DNA from: F23-B02 sp963625655
GTDB lineage: Bacteria > Bacillota > Clostridia > Oscillospirales > Oscillospiraceae
NCBI GenBank assembly: GCA_963625655.1
Contig: CAVFTS010000002.1
Location: 1-64,000, forward strand
Direction of reading: 5' to 3'
DNA: 64,000 bases
Shown: in pieces, positions 34,722 through 43,048 of the stretch
Layout of the letters: the number at the start of each line of letters is the position of its first letter
Numbering within the stretch: the stretch's first letter is position 1
Made by a program: the position numbers and the translations under genes
Notes under the pieces: model-generated
Seen by the model: the letters and a program-made list of their open reading frames with translations, nothing else
Database searches by the model: none
Told to the model about the DNA's origin: nothing

Positions 34722-36623
34722 TTATTTAAGCTCGTCGAGGCTCTTTAAAAACAGGGTGTTTTCCGCATCGGAGGGGATGAGGAAGCCGTTTCTCGGCGAG
34801 ACGGAGAAGGCTTCGACCGCCGGACCGTCCATGAGGCAGCTGCGCTTGAACTGCTGAGAGAAGTAGCGCTTGCAGTAGCTGGTGAGCCACTTCACAAGCT
34901 CCTCGTCGGAAAACTCGTCGTGCCACACGGTCTTTGCGATGCGCAGGGTCTTTGCCGGGGAGAAGCCGCAGATCATCATCTTGTGGGTGAAGAAGTCCTG
35001 AAGCGAGTAGGAGCCGACGCTTTCCTCGCTCTTCTGCTCGATCTCGTCGGAGCTTATGGGCAGCAGCTCGGGAGTGACGGGGCAGTCGAGAACGTCCCAA
35101 AGAGCGTCGGCAAGCACCTTGTCCTCGGTGCGCTGCGCAATGAAGCGGACGCCCGCACGAACCTGAGTCTTGGTGAGACCCATGTTCACGTCGTACATAC
35201 TCGTGTGGTCGCCGTTGTAGGTACACCAGCCGTCGACGAATTCGCTGAGGTCCTCGGTGCCGACATCGAGACCGTTGACCTTGTTCGCAATGTCCATGAG
35301 CACCTGCGTGCGCTCACGGGCCTGAGCGTTCTCAAAGGCGACGGAGTAGTCGTCGTGAGCGTGACCGATGTCGTCGAAGTGCTTGTACACGCTCTCGCCG
35401 ATGTCGATGACACGCACCTCGCAGCCGAGCTGTTCGGCGACGATGATGGCGTTGGACTTCGTGCGGGAGGAGGTGCCGAAGCAGGGCAGCGTGCAGGCAA
35501 TGACGTTTTCGCTCGGCAGTCCCATGCGCTTTACCGCCTCGGCGCAGACCATGACGCAGAGGGTGGAATCGACGCCGCCGGAGATGCCGACGACACAGTG
35601 GTCAAGCCCTGCGTACTTCATGCGCTTTATGAGACCGGACACCTGAATGTCGATCATGCGGCGGCAGTAGCTTGCCATGTCCTTTTCAAATTCGGGCAGA
35701 TGCGGCAGCTTGCGGTAGCTGCGGGTGAGCGCAGTCTCGCAAAGCTCGTTATCCCAGTACGCCTCGAAATGAGGGTAACGCATAGTGCCGAACACGCCCG
35801 CCTTGCGGCGCAGATTCTCGATGTAGTCGATGTCGACCTCGGTGACGACCATGCAGTCCTCGCACTCGTCGGAGGCGAGTATCTCGCCGTTTTCGGCGAC
35901 CATGCACAGACCGGAGAATACGTTGTCGGTGCTGCTTTCGCCCTTGCCGGGAGCGGCAAGAAGCATTGCGCACCTGAGGTTTTCGGAGCGGTATTTTATC
36001 CTTGCCTTTGCCTCGTCGGTGGAGCTTACGGTTGCGGGGAAGGACGCAAGGCTCACGATGAGGCTTGCGCCGGCCAGCGCATGGCGGACTGCGGGAGAGA
36101 TCGGAGCGGTGGCGTCGCCGTCAAGCTCAACGCCGAGTGCAAGCGCACGGGGGAAGTTTGCGGTGACGATGACCTCACTGCCGAAAACGCACTCAAACTG
36201 ACCCTTGCTGCCGAAGGAGACGATGGTCTCCTCGTCGCTTTCGGGGGCGGCAAACACCGTACCGGAGACCTCGGTGCGGGGGATGAGAGCAAGAACCTCG
36301 CCCTTGTAGATGACGGCGGCAACGCTGTACAGAGCGCCGCCTCTGGGGGAGAAGGGAAGTCCCACGACGGAGAGAATGTCAAGCTTCTTCGTAGCATTGA
36401 CTATCTTCTCAAGAGCCGCCTCGGCGCCTCTGAGGAGGACGCCGTGCGTGAAAAGATCATAGCAGGAGCAGCCGGTTATGACCAGCTCGGGGAAGGAAAT
36501 GAGCTTTACGCCCTTTGCGCTTGCAGAGCCGATGCACTCGATGATGCGGTCTGCGTTGTAGTCGGCGTCCGCTACCCGGATCATCGGGGAAGCGGCGGCA
36601 ACCTTAATAAATCCGTCTTTCAT
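34722..36623 (-). CDS. nadE: NAD synthetase with a degenerate glutamine-amidase domain
   Basis: 633 residues from the ATG at 36623 (AAGGAAGA ribosome site). The N-terminal third has the nitrilase/glutaminase fold: SFPELVITG supplies the Glu (residue 46). The position of the catalytic Lys in the usual PKTYLPN motif reads PRTEVSG (Arg116), and the usual EICED nucleophile motif reads ELDGD (Asp168). Two of three catalytic residues are therefore missing. The C-terminal domain (from about 300) has the PP-loop GISGGVDSTLCVMV and GTEDLSEFVDGWCTYNGDHT, slightly changed from the usual GTGDLSELALGW. It should make NAD from deamido-NAD with ammonia rather than glutamine. Last gene of a glyQS operon. Alignment is from memory. 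Confidence 0.85.
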   Translation of the reverse strand: MKDGFIKVAAASPMIRVADADYNADRIIECIGSASAKGVKLISFPELVITGCSCYDLFTHGVLLRGAEAALEKIVNATKKLDILSVVGLPFSPRGGALYSVAAVIYKGEVLALIPRTEVSGTVFAAPESDEETIVSFGSKGQFECVFGSEVIVTANFPRALALGVELDGDATAPISPAVRHALAGASLIVSLASFPATVSSTDEAKARIKYRSENLRCAMLLAAPGKGESSTDNVFSGLCMVAENGEILASDECEDCMVVTEVDIDYIENLRRKAGVFGTMRYPHFEAYWDNELCETALTRSYRKLPHLPEFEKDMASYCRRMIDIQVSGLIKRMKYAGLDHCVVGISGGVDSTLCVMVCAEAVKRMGLPSENVIACTLPCFGTSSRTKSNAIIVAEQLGCEVRVIDIGESVYKHFDDIGHAHDDYSVAFENAQARERTQVLMDIANKVNGLDVGTEDLSEFVDGWCTYNGDHTSMYDVNMGLTKTQVRAGVRFIAQRTEDKVLADALWDVLDCPVTPELLPISSDEIEQKSEESVGSYSLQDFFTHKMMICGFSPAKTLRIAKTVWHDEFSDEELVKWLTSYCKRYFSQQFKRSCLMDGPAVEAFSVSPRNGFLIPSDAENTLFLKSLDELK

Positions 36624-36627
36624 TTTG

Positions 36628-36969
36628 TCAATCTTCCTTTTGAAATACAAATAAATTTTTGTCGTAGTAAAACAGAATGTCGCTCTTGGTCTCGTCGAAA
36701 TACTCGTCGGTGATGTAGACTCCGAGCCTGTCACCCTTTATCTCGCAGCCGCAAACGCCCTGAAGCTTCGGAAAAAGGTTTTGCTCAAGCTCGGCCTGAA
36801 GCTCGTCTAAGTGTTCGGCATAGTAGTCGGCGTCGTGCGGGGCGGAATAGCCCTTGACGGGAGCACCGCCTCCGGTGAAGCAGAACACGAGGAAGCCCAC
36901 AAACAGCGCCAAAAACAGGACGCAGCCGAACGGCTTTATTTTCTTTACAAAGTCCTCTCCGGCAGTCAT
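36628..36969 (-). CDS. Small single-pass membrane protein
   Basis: 113 residues beginning MTAGEDFVKKIKPFGCVLFL, with one membrane helix (about 14-32) and a soluble C-terminal part containing HDADYYAEHLDELQAELEQN and YFDETKSDILFYYDKN. I do not recognise the family. The ATG at 36969 overlaps the end of the sulfatase gene, whose last codons carry the GGAGGACAA ribosome site, and its stop lies four bases before the nadE start. Tight coupling on both sides argues that it is real. Confidence 0.7.
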   Translation of the reverse strand: MTAGEDFVKKIKPFGCVLFLALFVGFLVFCFTGGGAPVKGYSAPHDADYYAEHLDELQAELEQNLFPKLQGVCGCEIKGDRLGVYITDEYFDETKSDILFYYDKNLFVFQKED

Positions 36970-36970
36970 G

Positions 36971-38830
36971 TCATTTGTCCTCCGAGAAATTCTCAGACCT
37001 GTAATATTCGACGCATAAAAGCTCGTTGTACAGAGCCTTCGTCTCAGCCTCAAGGCAGGTGGCGTATTTGCCGTACTCAAAGAAAATGCCGCTTGAGTGA
37101 ATGACGGGCAGCACCTCCATCATATCACTCATGTACTGCATGTACGAGTCGCCCTCCCAGCCGAGGCGGTCAAAGAGAACGTTCATCAGGTAGCAGGCGC
37201 TTATGTCGGGACCCGTGCCGACGATCTCACGACCGAGGACCTCTACGGCTGCGTCGTTTGCCCAAATAAGGTACTTCGTGGCGTACATATTGCGGAAGTT
37301 CTCCTCGGTGGAGCAGTTGACGGTGATGCCGAGCTCCTCGTAAACGCAGGAGTTGTTGCCGAGCCACGGCTTGTGGTCACCGTAGAGCAGCACGACGACG
37401 GGCTCGGGATCGTCCCGAAGCTCCTCGATAAACCGCTCAAGGTACACGCCGGTGTCTTGAAGCGTGCCGAGGTAGTTGTTCATAATGCAGTCGGCGTAGT
37501 CCGAATAGCCCTCACCGTCCCAGCTTCGGGAGGCGTAGTAGCATGTGTCGGAGCCGTAGGGACCGTGTCCCTGATAGCTGACGTTGAACGAGAACACGGG
37601 CTTGCCGGACTTCTGCGCATCACGATACAGCTCAAGAAGCTGCGGAAAGAATATGTTGTCCATTGCGGCGACGTCATCGGTGAAGCGGTCAAAATAACCG
37701 TCGAGGAAGTAGTATGCCTCAAAGCCGAGGCGCTCGTTCACGTTGCGACGGTTGTAAAACTCGCTTGAGCAGGGGTGGCAGCCCTCGGCGGTGTAGCCCT
37801 GCGACTTCAGATAGCGCACATACGACGGCGTCGCCGAGTAGTACTCGACAAGCTTCGTGTTGCCGGTAAGGAAGCAGCGCTCGGTGTTGATGGTGCCTCC
37901 GGCAAAGACATTTGAGATAATATGCCCGGTGTAGCTTTCGGCTTCGAGCCTGTGGTAGAAGCCGTAGGTCTCCTCGGATATGCCGTCGATGCCGAGCTCG
38001 GTTAAGTCAGCATACGCCTCAAGCTGAACGGCGATGATGTTGACCTTCTTGTCGTCGGGAATGTCGGTGCTCGGATACTCGGCAAGAATGCGCTCCGCCG
38101 CCGCTTCGTCGTAGCCGTCCGGCTTTATGTGGATGGCGTCGGTTATGCTGTGGATGAAGGGGTATACAAAGCCCCTTGAAACGTACTGTCCGCAGTAGCT
38201 CCAACGATTCAAATGCTCATAGTTTTCGATGCCGTCGTAAATGTCGTCGCTTGAATAGACAAACGTCCAAAGCGGGTACACCGACAGAGCGATCAGCACG
38301 AGAGCTATGACGCAGGGTTTGGTCTTTGCACGGTACCCGGCAAGGAGCCGCAGCAGGACTGCGATAAGAACCACGGCGACGGTGATGATCACAAGGTCCT
38401 TCGTGAAGCTTATGTCGTAGCCGTCGGCAACTCCGAGCGCCGTCCCGATCGCCGACACGTCGCCGAACATGAAGGGATCATTGCGAAACTTGAGCTTGAA
38501 GAAATTGCCTGCCGAGGCGAGCAGCACCGGAACGGCGGTAAGCAGAAATGCCGCCCAGTTTCGTCTCGTTATGCAGTAGAATATGCCCCAAAGCAGAAGA
38601 ATGGGGAGCAAATTCAAAATGACGATAACGGGAAAACCGAAGTAATCCCAAAAAATGCGTCCGTCATAGTTGCCGTATGCGAGCCTGAGGCTCATGACGC
38701 AGACGGCAAATGCGGCCAGAAGCGGGAGAAGAATATTAAGTGCGCAATAGAGCCGTTTGTGCTTTCCGGCTCTTTCGGCGGTCGGCTCACCGAAGGGGGT
38801 GAGCAGCCGGCGCCTTAGCTTCGTGTGCAT
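36971..38830 (-). CDS. LTA-synthase-like membrane sulfatase/phosphoglycerol transferase
   Basis: 619 residues: five predicted membrane segments in the first 190 residues, then an extracellular alkaline-phosphatase-superfamily domain (about 250-560). GGTINTERCFLTG carries the Thr that forms the phosphoglycerol intermediate in LtaS, and VVVLLYGDHKPWLG holds metal-binding Asp/His. LtaS enzymes polymerise glycerophosphate from phosphatidylglycerol onto a glycolipid; relatives modify other wall polymers. The ATG follows GGAGG. It is co-transcribed with glyQS (18 bases upstream) and a small membrane protein. The polymer made here is not known. Confidence 0.88.
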   Translation of the reverse strand: MHTKLRRRLLTPFGEPTAERAGKHKRLYCALNILLPLLAAFAVCVMSLRLAYGNYDGRIFWDYFGFPVIVILNLLPILLLWGIFYCITRRNWAAFLLTAVPVLLASAGNFFKLKFRNDPFMFGDVSAIGTALGVADGYDISFTKDLVIITVAVVLIAVLLRLLAGYRAKTKPCVIALVLIALSVYPLWTFVYSSDDIYDGIENYEHLNRWSYCGQYVSRGFVYPFIHSITDAIHIKPDGYDEAAAERILAEYPSTDIPDDKKVNIIAVQLEAYADLTELGIDGISEETYGFYHRLEAESYTGHIISNVFAGGTINTERCFLTGNTKLVEYYSATPSYVRYLKSQGYTAEGCHPCSSEFYNRRNVNERLGFEAYYFLDGYFDRFTDDVAAMDNIFFPQLLELYRDAQKSGKPVFSFNVSYQGHGPYGSDTCYYASRSWDGEGYSDYADCIMNNYLGTLQDTGVYLERFIEELRDDPEPVVVLLYGDHKPWLGNNSCVYEELGITVNCSTEENFRNMYATKYLIWANDAAVEVLGREIVGTGPDISACYLMNVLFDRLGWEGDSYMQYMSDMMEVLPVIHSSGIFFEYGKYATCLEAETKALYNELLCVEYYRSENFSEDK

Positions 38831-38848
38831 ATTGTCCCGCCTCCGAGG

Positions 38849-40273
38849 TCAGAAATTTATACGATCTTCAATATATGCTCTGACCTCGGAAATGGGGATG
38901 CGAACCTGCTGCATGCTGTCCCTCTCACGGACGGTGACGCAGTGGTCGGCTTCGTCCGTTTCGGTGCCGACGGTGTTAAAGTCAAAGGTGATGCAGAACG
39001 GGGTGCCGATCTCGTCCTCACGGCGGTAGCGCTTGCCGATGGAGCCGGTCTCGTCGTAATCGACCATGAAGTGCTTGGACAGCTCACGGTACAGCTCCAT
39101 GGCGGGGCCGGTGAGAATCTCCTTCTTGCTCAGCGGCAGGATGGCGCACTTGAAGGGGGCAAGCGCCGGATGCAGACGCAGTACGGTGCGCACGTCGTCG
39201 TTGCCCTTCTTGTCCTGACCGACGACCTCCTCGTCGTATGCTTCGCACAGGAAGGCAAGCGCAACACGGTCGCAGCCCAAAGAAGGCTCGATGACGTAGG
39301 GGATATAGTGCTCACCCGTCTCCTGATCGAAGTAGGTGAGATCCTTGCCGGATGCCTCCTGATGACGCTTGAGGTCATAGTCGGTGCGGTCGGCGATGCC
39401 CCACAGCTCGCCCCAGTCGGTGAACGGGAAGGCGTACTCGATGTCGGTGGTGGCACGGGAGTAGAAGGCAAGCTCCGCAGGCTCGTGATCTCTCAGGCGC
39501 AGGTTCTCCTCGCTGATGCCGAGGGAGAGGAGCCAGCTTTTGCAGTAGTCCTTCCAAAATGCGAACCACTCAAGGTCGGTGCCGGGCTTGCAGAAGAACT
39601 CGCACTCCATCTGTTCAAACTCTCTGATGCGGAAGATGAAGTTGCCCGGGGTGATCTCGTTTCTGAACGCCTTGCCGACCTGGCAGACGCCGAAGGGGAG
39701 CTTTTTCCTCGTGGTGCGGGCGATGTTTGCGAAGTTAACGAAAATGCCCTGGGCGGTTTCGGGACGCAGGTAGCAGGTGGAGCTGGAGTCCTCGGTGACG
39801 CCGATGGCGGTTTTGAACATGAGGTTGAACTTCCTGATCGGGGTAAAGTCGTGCTTGCCGCAGACGGGGCAGACGATGTCCTCGTGAGAGGCGATAAACT
39901 CGTCCATCTCGTCAAAGCTCATGGCGTCGACGTTGACCTCGTGATGCTCCTCGCCTATGAGCTTGTCGGCACGGTGACGTGCCTTGCAGGAGCGGCAGTC
40001 CAGCAGAGGATCGGAGAAGCTGGAAACGTGTCCCGTGGTGATCCAAGTCTGCGGATTCATGATGATGGCGGCGTCAAGTCCCACATTGTAGGGGCTTTCC
40101 TGAACGAACTTCTTGAGCCACGCTTTTTTGACGTTGTTCTTGAATTCGACGCCGAGGGGACCGTAGTCCCAGGAGTTTGCAAGACCTCCGTAGATCTCGC
40201 TGCCGGGGTAGACGAAGCCTCTGTTCTTGCACAGGGCAACGATCTTGTCCATTGATTTGTCTGTCTGTTTCAT
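38849..40273 (-). CDS. glyS: Glycyl-tRNA synthetase (alpha-2 type)
   Basis: 474 residues, the dimeric single-chain GlyRS, not the GlyQ/GlyS tetramer. KIVALCKNRGFVYPGSEIYG and YGPLGVEFKNNVKKAW open it; motif 2 includes CQVGKAFRNEITPGNFIFR; the metal-like CRSCKARHRAD and CPVCGKHD pairs are also seen; motif 3 is EPSLGCDRVALAFLCEAY. The anticodon domain is at about 370-474. The start at 40273 has AAGGAAG five bases upstream. A consensus promoter lies 64-92 bases upstream. No T-box leader fits in the short 5' region. Confidence 0.96.
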   Translation of the reverse strand: MKQTDKSMDKIVALCKNRGFVYPGSEIYGGLANSWDYGPLGVEFKNNVKKAWLKKFVQESPYNVGLDAAIIMNPQTWITTGHVSSFSDPLLDCRSCKARHRADKLIGEEHHEVNVDAMSFDEMDEFIASHEDIVCPVCGKHDFTPIRKFNLMFKTAIGVTEDSSSTCYLRPETAQGIFVNFANIARTTRKKLPFGVCQVGKAFRNEITPGNFIFRIREFEQMECEFFCKPGTDLEWFAFWKDYCKSWLLSLGISEENLRLRDHEPAELAFYSRATTDIEYAFPFTDWGELWGIADRTDYDLKRHQEASGKDLTYFDQETGEHYIPYVIEPSLGCDRVALAFLCEAYDEEVVGQDKKGNDDVRTVLRLHPALAPFKCAILPLSKKEILTGPAMELYRELSKHFMVDYDETGSIGKRYRREDEIGTPFCITFDFNTVGTETDEADHCVTVRERDSMQQVRIPISEVRAYIEDRINF

Positions 40274-40336
40274 ATAATCTTCCTTTCCCGTGGCTGGCTT
40301 GCCACGGAGATATTACGGCTTTGCCGCTAAAATGAT

Positions 40337-40365
40337 ATTATACTATGCAAAGCCTTATTTTACAA
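40337..40365 (-). promoter_or_regulatory. Promoter of the glyQS-sulfatase-nadE operon
   Basis: Minus strand TTGTAA (40365-40360), 17 bases, TATAAT (40342-40337). The leader contains a small hairpin, CGTGGC and GCCACG, just before the ribosome site. Confidence 0.82.
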
Positions 40366-40368
40366 CAA

Positions 40369-40392
40369 AAACGCCGCCCTTTGGCGGCGTTT
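40369..40392 (-). terminator. Terminator after the NTP_transf_5 gene
   Basis: Ten pairs AAACGCCGCC (40369-40378) and GGCGGCGTTT (40383-40392), followed on the minus strand by T-rich sequence. It insulates the glyQS promoter just beyond. Confidence 0.9.
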
Positions 40393-40397
40393 ATATT

Positions 40398-41585
40398 TTA
40401 ACTTTCGGCTTTTTCGTGATCGTTTCGGAGTATACCGTACTTTTTAAGAAGCTCTATGCGTTCGTTTCCTATCCTGATGCTTTCGGAGGCGGAAAGAGAC
40501 CCCTGCCGCAGGTAGCGCACGATGCGCACGCCCCAAGCCGCGGGCAGCAGCAGAGCGCTTTTTTTCACCCACGGAAAGCTCATCTCCATCACGGCTCTTG
40601 AGGGAAAGACCGCACTTTTCAGCGGTGCGGCGGCGCTGCCGTTTGAGGCCTCGAGCGCACCGAGGGTCATGCTGCCGCTGTGCTTGCGATTCATGTCGGC
40701 GGAGCCGTAGATGCCGCCGAGGAGCGCATCACGCACAAGGTCATCCCCGTCAAGGCGGGGGAAAGCTTCGGGGAAGGCCATGCCGAAATGCTTTTCGGCG
40801 GCGTCGAATACCCCGGCGCAGAAGCCCTGAGCATGTACCGAGCGCATAAGCTCATACACACGCTGCCAGTCGATGTCGTAAGCCTTTGCCCACTGCGAGA
40901 TGTCGCATATCTGACGGATGCCCACGCCGGAGGACACGAAATGCTTGTAGGCGTGCAGCAGCAGAAAGCTCATGTGATCCGTCGGCTCAAGGCAAAGCAC
41001 GGGGATGCCGTCAATGTCCCGCTCCTCGGCACGGCTCCAAAAGCCGTCGGAGAGTGAGTTCAGGGCGTTGAGGGCGGAGTTTTCCTGAGGAAACAGCTCC
41101 CAGTGCCCCTCGACGAGAAGCCCGTTTCTCGTGCAGCGCTCCTCGTGGGCGTTCTCAAAGTCGGGGTCGGACGCCTCAAAGCCGAGGGAGAGCATCGCCG
41201 CATGAAAGTCGGGGTAGCCGCTGCGGATGTAGAGATCCTCGTCGGACGAGACCCGAAGGTCGGGCTTTGGGTATGTCCTGCGGCAGAGAAGCCCTTTGAC
41301 GAGAAGGGGACGTATCCCCGAACCGTCAAGCTCACGCAGGAGCGTTTTAAATTCCGATTCCGAGCGAAGCTGATTTGCGACGGTGTGCCGCACCCTTGTC
41401 CGCACGGAGGGGAAAAGCTCCTCCGGCATACTGCCGCCCGCTGCGTCAAACACGAGGGGCAGAAGCTTCTGCTCCTCGGCCGTTCGTATGAGTCGCCGCC
41501 ACGCATCATTTGAGAGCGAAAGCTCCGTCTTTTCGCCTCGCAGAGCGGCGGAAACGGCGACAAGAAGCGCATTTTCGGCGTTCAT
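40398..41585 (-). CDS. Nucleotidyltransferase-fold protein (NTP_transf_5 type)
   Basis: 395 residues. The segment LLVKGLLCRRTYPKPDLRVS with SSDEDLYI (about 95-120) is the nucleotidyltransferase core, with the two acidic residues of the DxD-like motif in DEDLYI. HWELFPQE and DHMSFLLLHAYKHFVSSGVG are typical of the uncharacterised nucleotidyltransferase family PF14907, frequently found in polysaccharide or peptide-modification loci. The ATG at 41585 follows GGAGGAAGG and overlaps the GT2 stop by four bases, so it is translated together with the glycosyltransferase. Substrate unknown. Confidence 0.75.
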   Translation of the reverse strand: MNAENALLVAVSAALRGEKTELSLSNDAWRRLIRTAEEQKLLPLVFDAAGGSMPEELFPSVRTRVRHTVANQLRSESEFKTLLRELDGSGIRPLLVKGLLCRRTYPKPDLRVSSDEDLYIRSGYPDFHAAMLSLGFEASDPDFENAHEERCTRNGLLVEGHWELFPQENSALNALNSLSDGFWSRAEERDIDGIPVLCLEPTDHMSFLLLHAYKHFVSSGVGIRQICDISQWAKAYDIDWQRVYELMRSVHAQGFCAGVFDAAEKHFGMAFPEAFPRLDGDDLVRDALLGGIYGSADMNRKHSGSMTLGALEASNGSAAAPLKSAVFPSRAVMEMSFPWVKKSALLLPAAWGVRIVRYLRQGSLSASESIRIGNERIELLKKYGILRNDHEKAES

Positions 41586-42544
41586 TTGCTGCCTTCCTCC
41601 CACGTTCTGTCGGAGATGATGTACCTCGGACGGGCCTTAGTCTCCATGTAAATCTTGCCGACGTATTCGCCGATGATGCCCATGCATATGAGCTGCACTC
41701 CGCCGACGAAGCAGACGATGCAGGTGGTGCTTGCCCAGCCTGCGACGGTATCTCCGCATATGGCGGCGATGATCGCCCAAATGACGCCGATGAAGCTGAT
41801 GAGCGCAACGACCAGACCGAAGCTCATTATCATGCGCAGGGGCTTTACCGACAGACTCGTAATGCCGTCTGCCGCCAGCGCCATCATTTTCTTTAATGGG
41901 TATTTGCTCTCGCCCGCAATGCGTTCACTGCGGCTGTACTCGACGCTCGTGCTTTTAAAGCCGACGAGCGGTACCATGCCCCGCAGAAACAGATTGACCT
42001 CGTGAAACTCCGAGAGCGCATCAAGCGCTCCGGCGGATATGAGACGGTAGTCGGCGTGGTTATACACGACCTCTGCGCCCATCAGCGACAGGAATTTGTA
42101 AAAGCCCTGCGCCGTGCTGCGCTTAAAGAAGCCGTCTGTTTCACGGTTAGAGCGCACGCCGTACACCACGTCGCAGCCGTCATCGTAGGCGTCGACCATT
42201 TTGTCCATGGCGTTTATGTCGTCCTGCCCGTCGCAGTCAACGGATATGGTGATGTCGCACTTTCCCCGTGCCTCCATCAGTCCGGCAAGGAGAGCGTTCT
42301 GATGCCCTCGGTTGCGGCTCTGACTGATGCCGATATAATGCTCATCGCTCCTTGAAAGCTCGCTTATGATCTCCCATGTGCGGTCACGGCTGCCGTCGTT
42401 TACGAACATGATGCGGCTCCGGTCCGCTATCTTTCCCGCCTGCACGAGCGAGAGAAGCTTTTTAAGGAACATGGGCGCCGTTATCGGCAGCACCTCCTCC
42501 TCGTTGTAGCAGGGAATGACGATGAAAAGGGTAGGAGCGCTCAT
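41582..42544 (-). CDS. Family 2 glycosyltransferase, undecaprenyl-phosphate (GtrB/DPM1) type
   Basis: 320 residues: a cytoplasmic GT-A domain (1-230) with VIPCYNEEEVLP, FVNDGSRDRTWEII, the DxD region ISVDCDGQDD and YRLISAGALDAL, then two C-terminal membrane helices (about 235-260 and 270-295). This arrangement is that of GtrB-type enzymes that charge undecaprenyl phosphate with a single sugar for later transfer outside the membrane. A matching flippase or polytopic transferase is not adjacent. Overlaps genes on both sides by four bases. Confidence 0.92.
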   Translation of the reverse strand: MSAPTLFIVIPCYNEEEVLPITAPMFLKKLLSLVQAGKIADRSRIMFVNDGSRDRTWEIISELSRSDEHYIGISQSRNRGHQNALLAGLMEARGKCDITISVDCDGQDDINAMDKMVDAYDDGCDVVYGVRSNRETDGFFKRSTAQGFYKFLSLMGAEVVYNHADYRLISAGALDALSEFHEVNLFLRGMVPLVGFKSTSVEYSRSERIAGESKYPLKKMMALAADGITSLSVKPLRMIMSFGLVVALISFIGVIWAIIAAICGDTVAGWASTTCIVCFVGGVQLICMGIIGEYVGKIYMETKARPRYIISDRTWEEGSK

Positions 42545-42945
42545 TTTGCGTTGTCCTCCGACATGAATATTTGGAACTCGCCTCTGGCGGTGTGAACGCC
42601 CTCGTCGTTATACACGTTCGTTTCGATAAACAGCACCTTTCTGCCGTTTTTGATGATCTTCGCCTCGGCACGGAGGCTCTTGCCCCTTGAGGGACGGAGG
42701 TACTGCATATTCGCAGACAGGGTGACGCCTCGACGCTCGATCCCGCTTGCCAGCACCCCGGAGGCGACGTCGCACATTGAGTACACAAAGCCGCCGTGCG
42801 CCATGCCCCAAGGGTTCATGGAGGTGGGGAGAAGCTCTGCCGTGACGACGCAGAAATCGTCGCCTACATCGGTGACGGTGAGGCCGTTGTGCATATTGTA
42901 GGCGCAGCGTGTGTTGACCGCTTCGATAAAAGCTTTTTTGTCCAT
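42541..42945 (-). CDS. PaaI-type hotdog thioesterase
   Basis: 134 residues with the hotdog-fold sequence of PaaI family thioesterases: NPWGMAHGGFVYSMCDVASG (the HGG region, with the Asp that follows as likely catalytic acid) and TLSANMQYLRPSRGKSLRAE. It hydrolyses acyl-CoA, often aryl-CoA, esters; the substrate is unknown here. It ends on the GT2 start and begins 103 bases after clpC, and reads as first gene of a three-gene coupled unit. Confidence 0.88.
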   Translation of the reverse strand: MDKKAFIEAVNTRCAYNMHNGLTVTDVGDDFCVVTAELLPTSMNPWGMAHGGFVYSMCDVASGVLASGIERRGVTLSANMQYLRPSRGKSLRAEAKIIKNGRKVLFIETNVYNDEGVHTARGEFQIFMSEDNAK

Positions 42946-43048
42946 TTAAATGCTCCGAGAGTAAGAGTAAGGGTCGGCAAAGCCTTCCGCAGCTCGGCCG
43001 ACCCCGTTGTGTTTTCAATAATACTACACTCGGCGCTTTGCGTCAACA

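Noticed and set aside
42972..43006. GGGTCGGC/GCCGACCC repeat between clpC and the thioesterase as a terminator.
   Set aside because: On the minus strand it is followed by CCTTACTC, not T, so termination is unlikely; it may weaken read-through at most.
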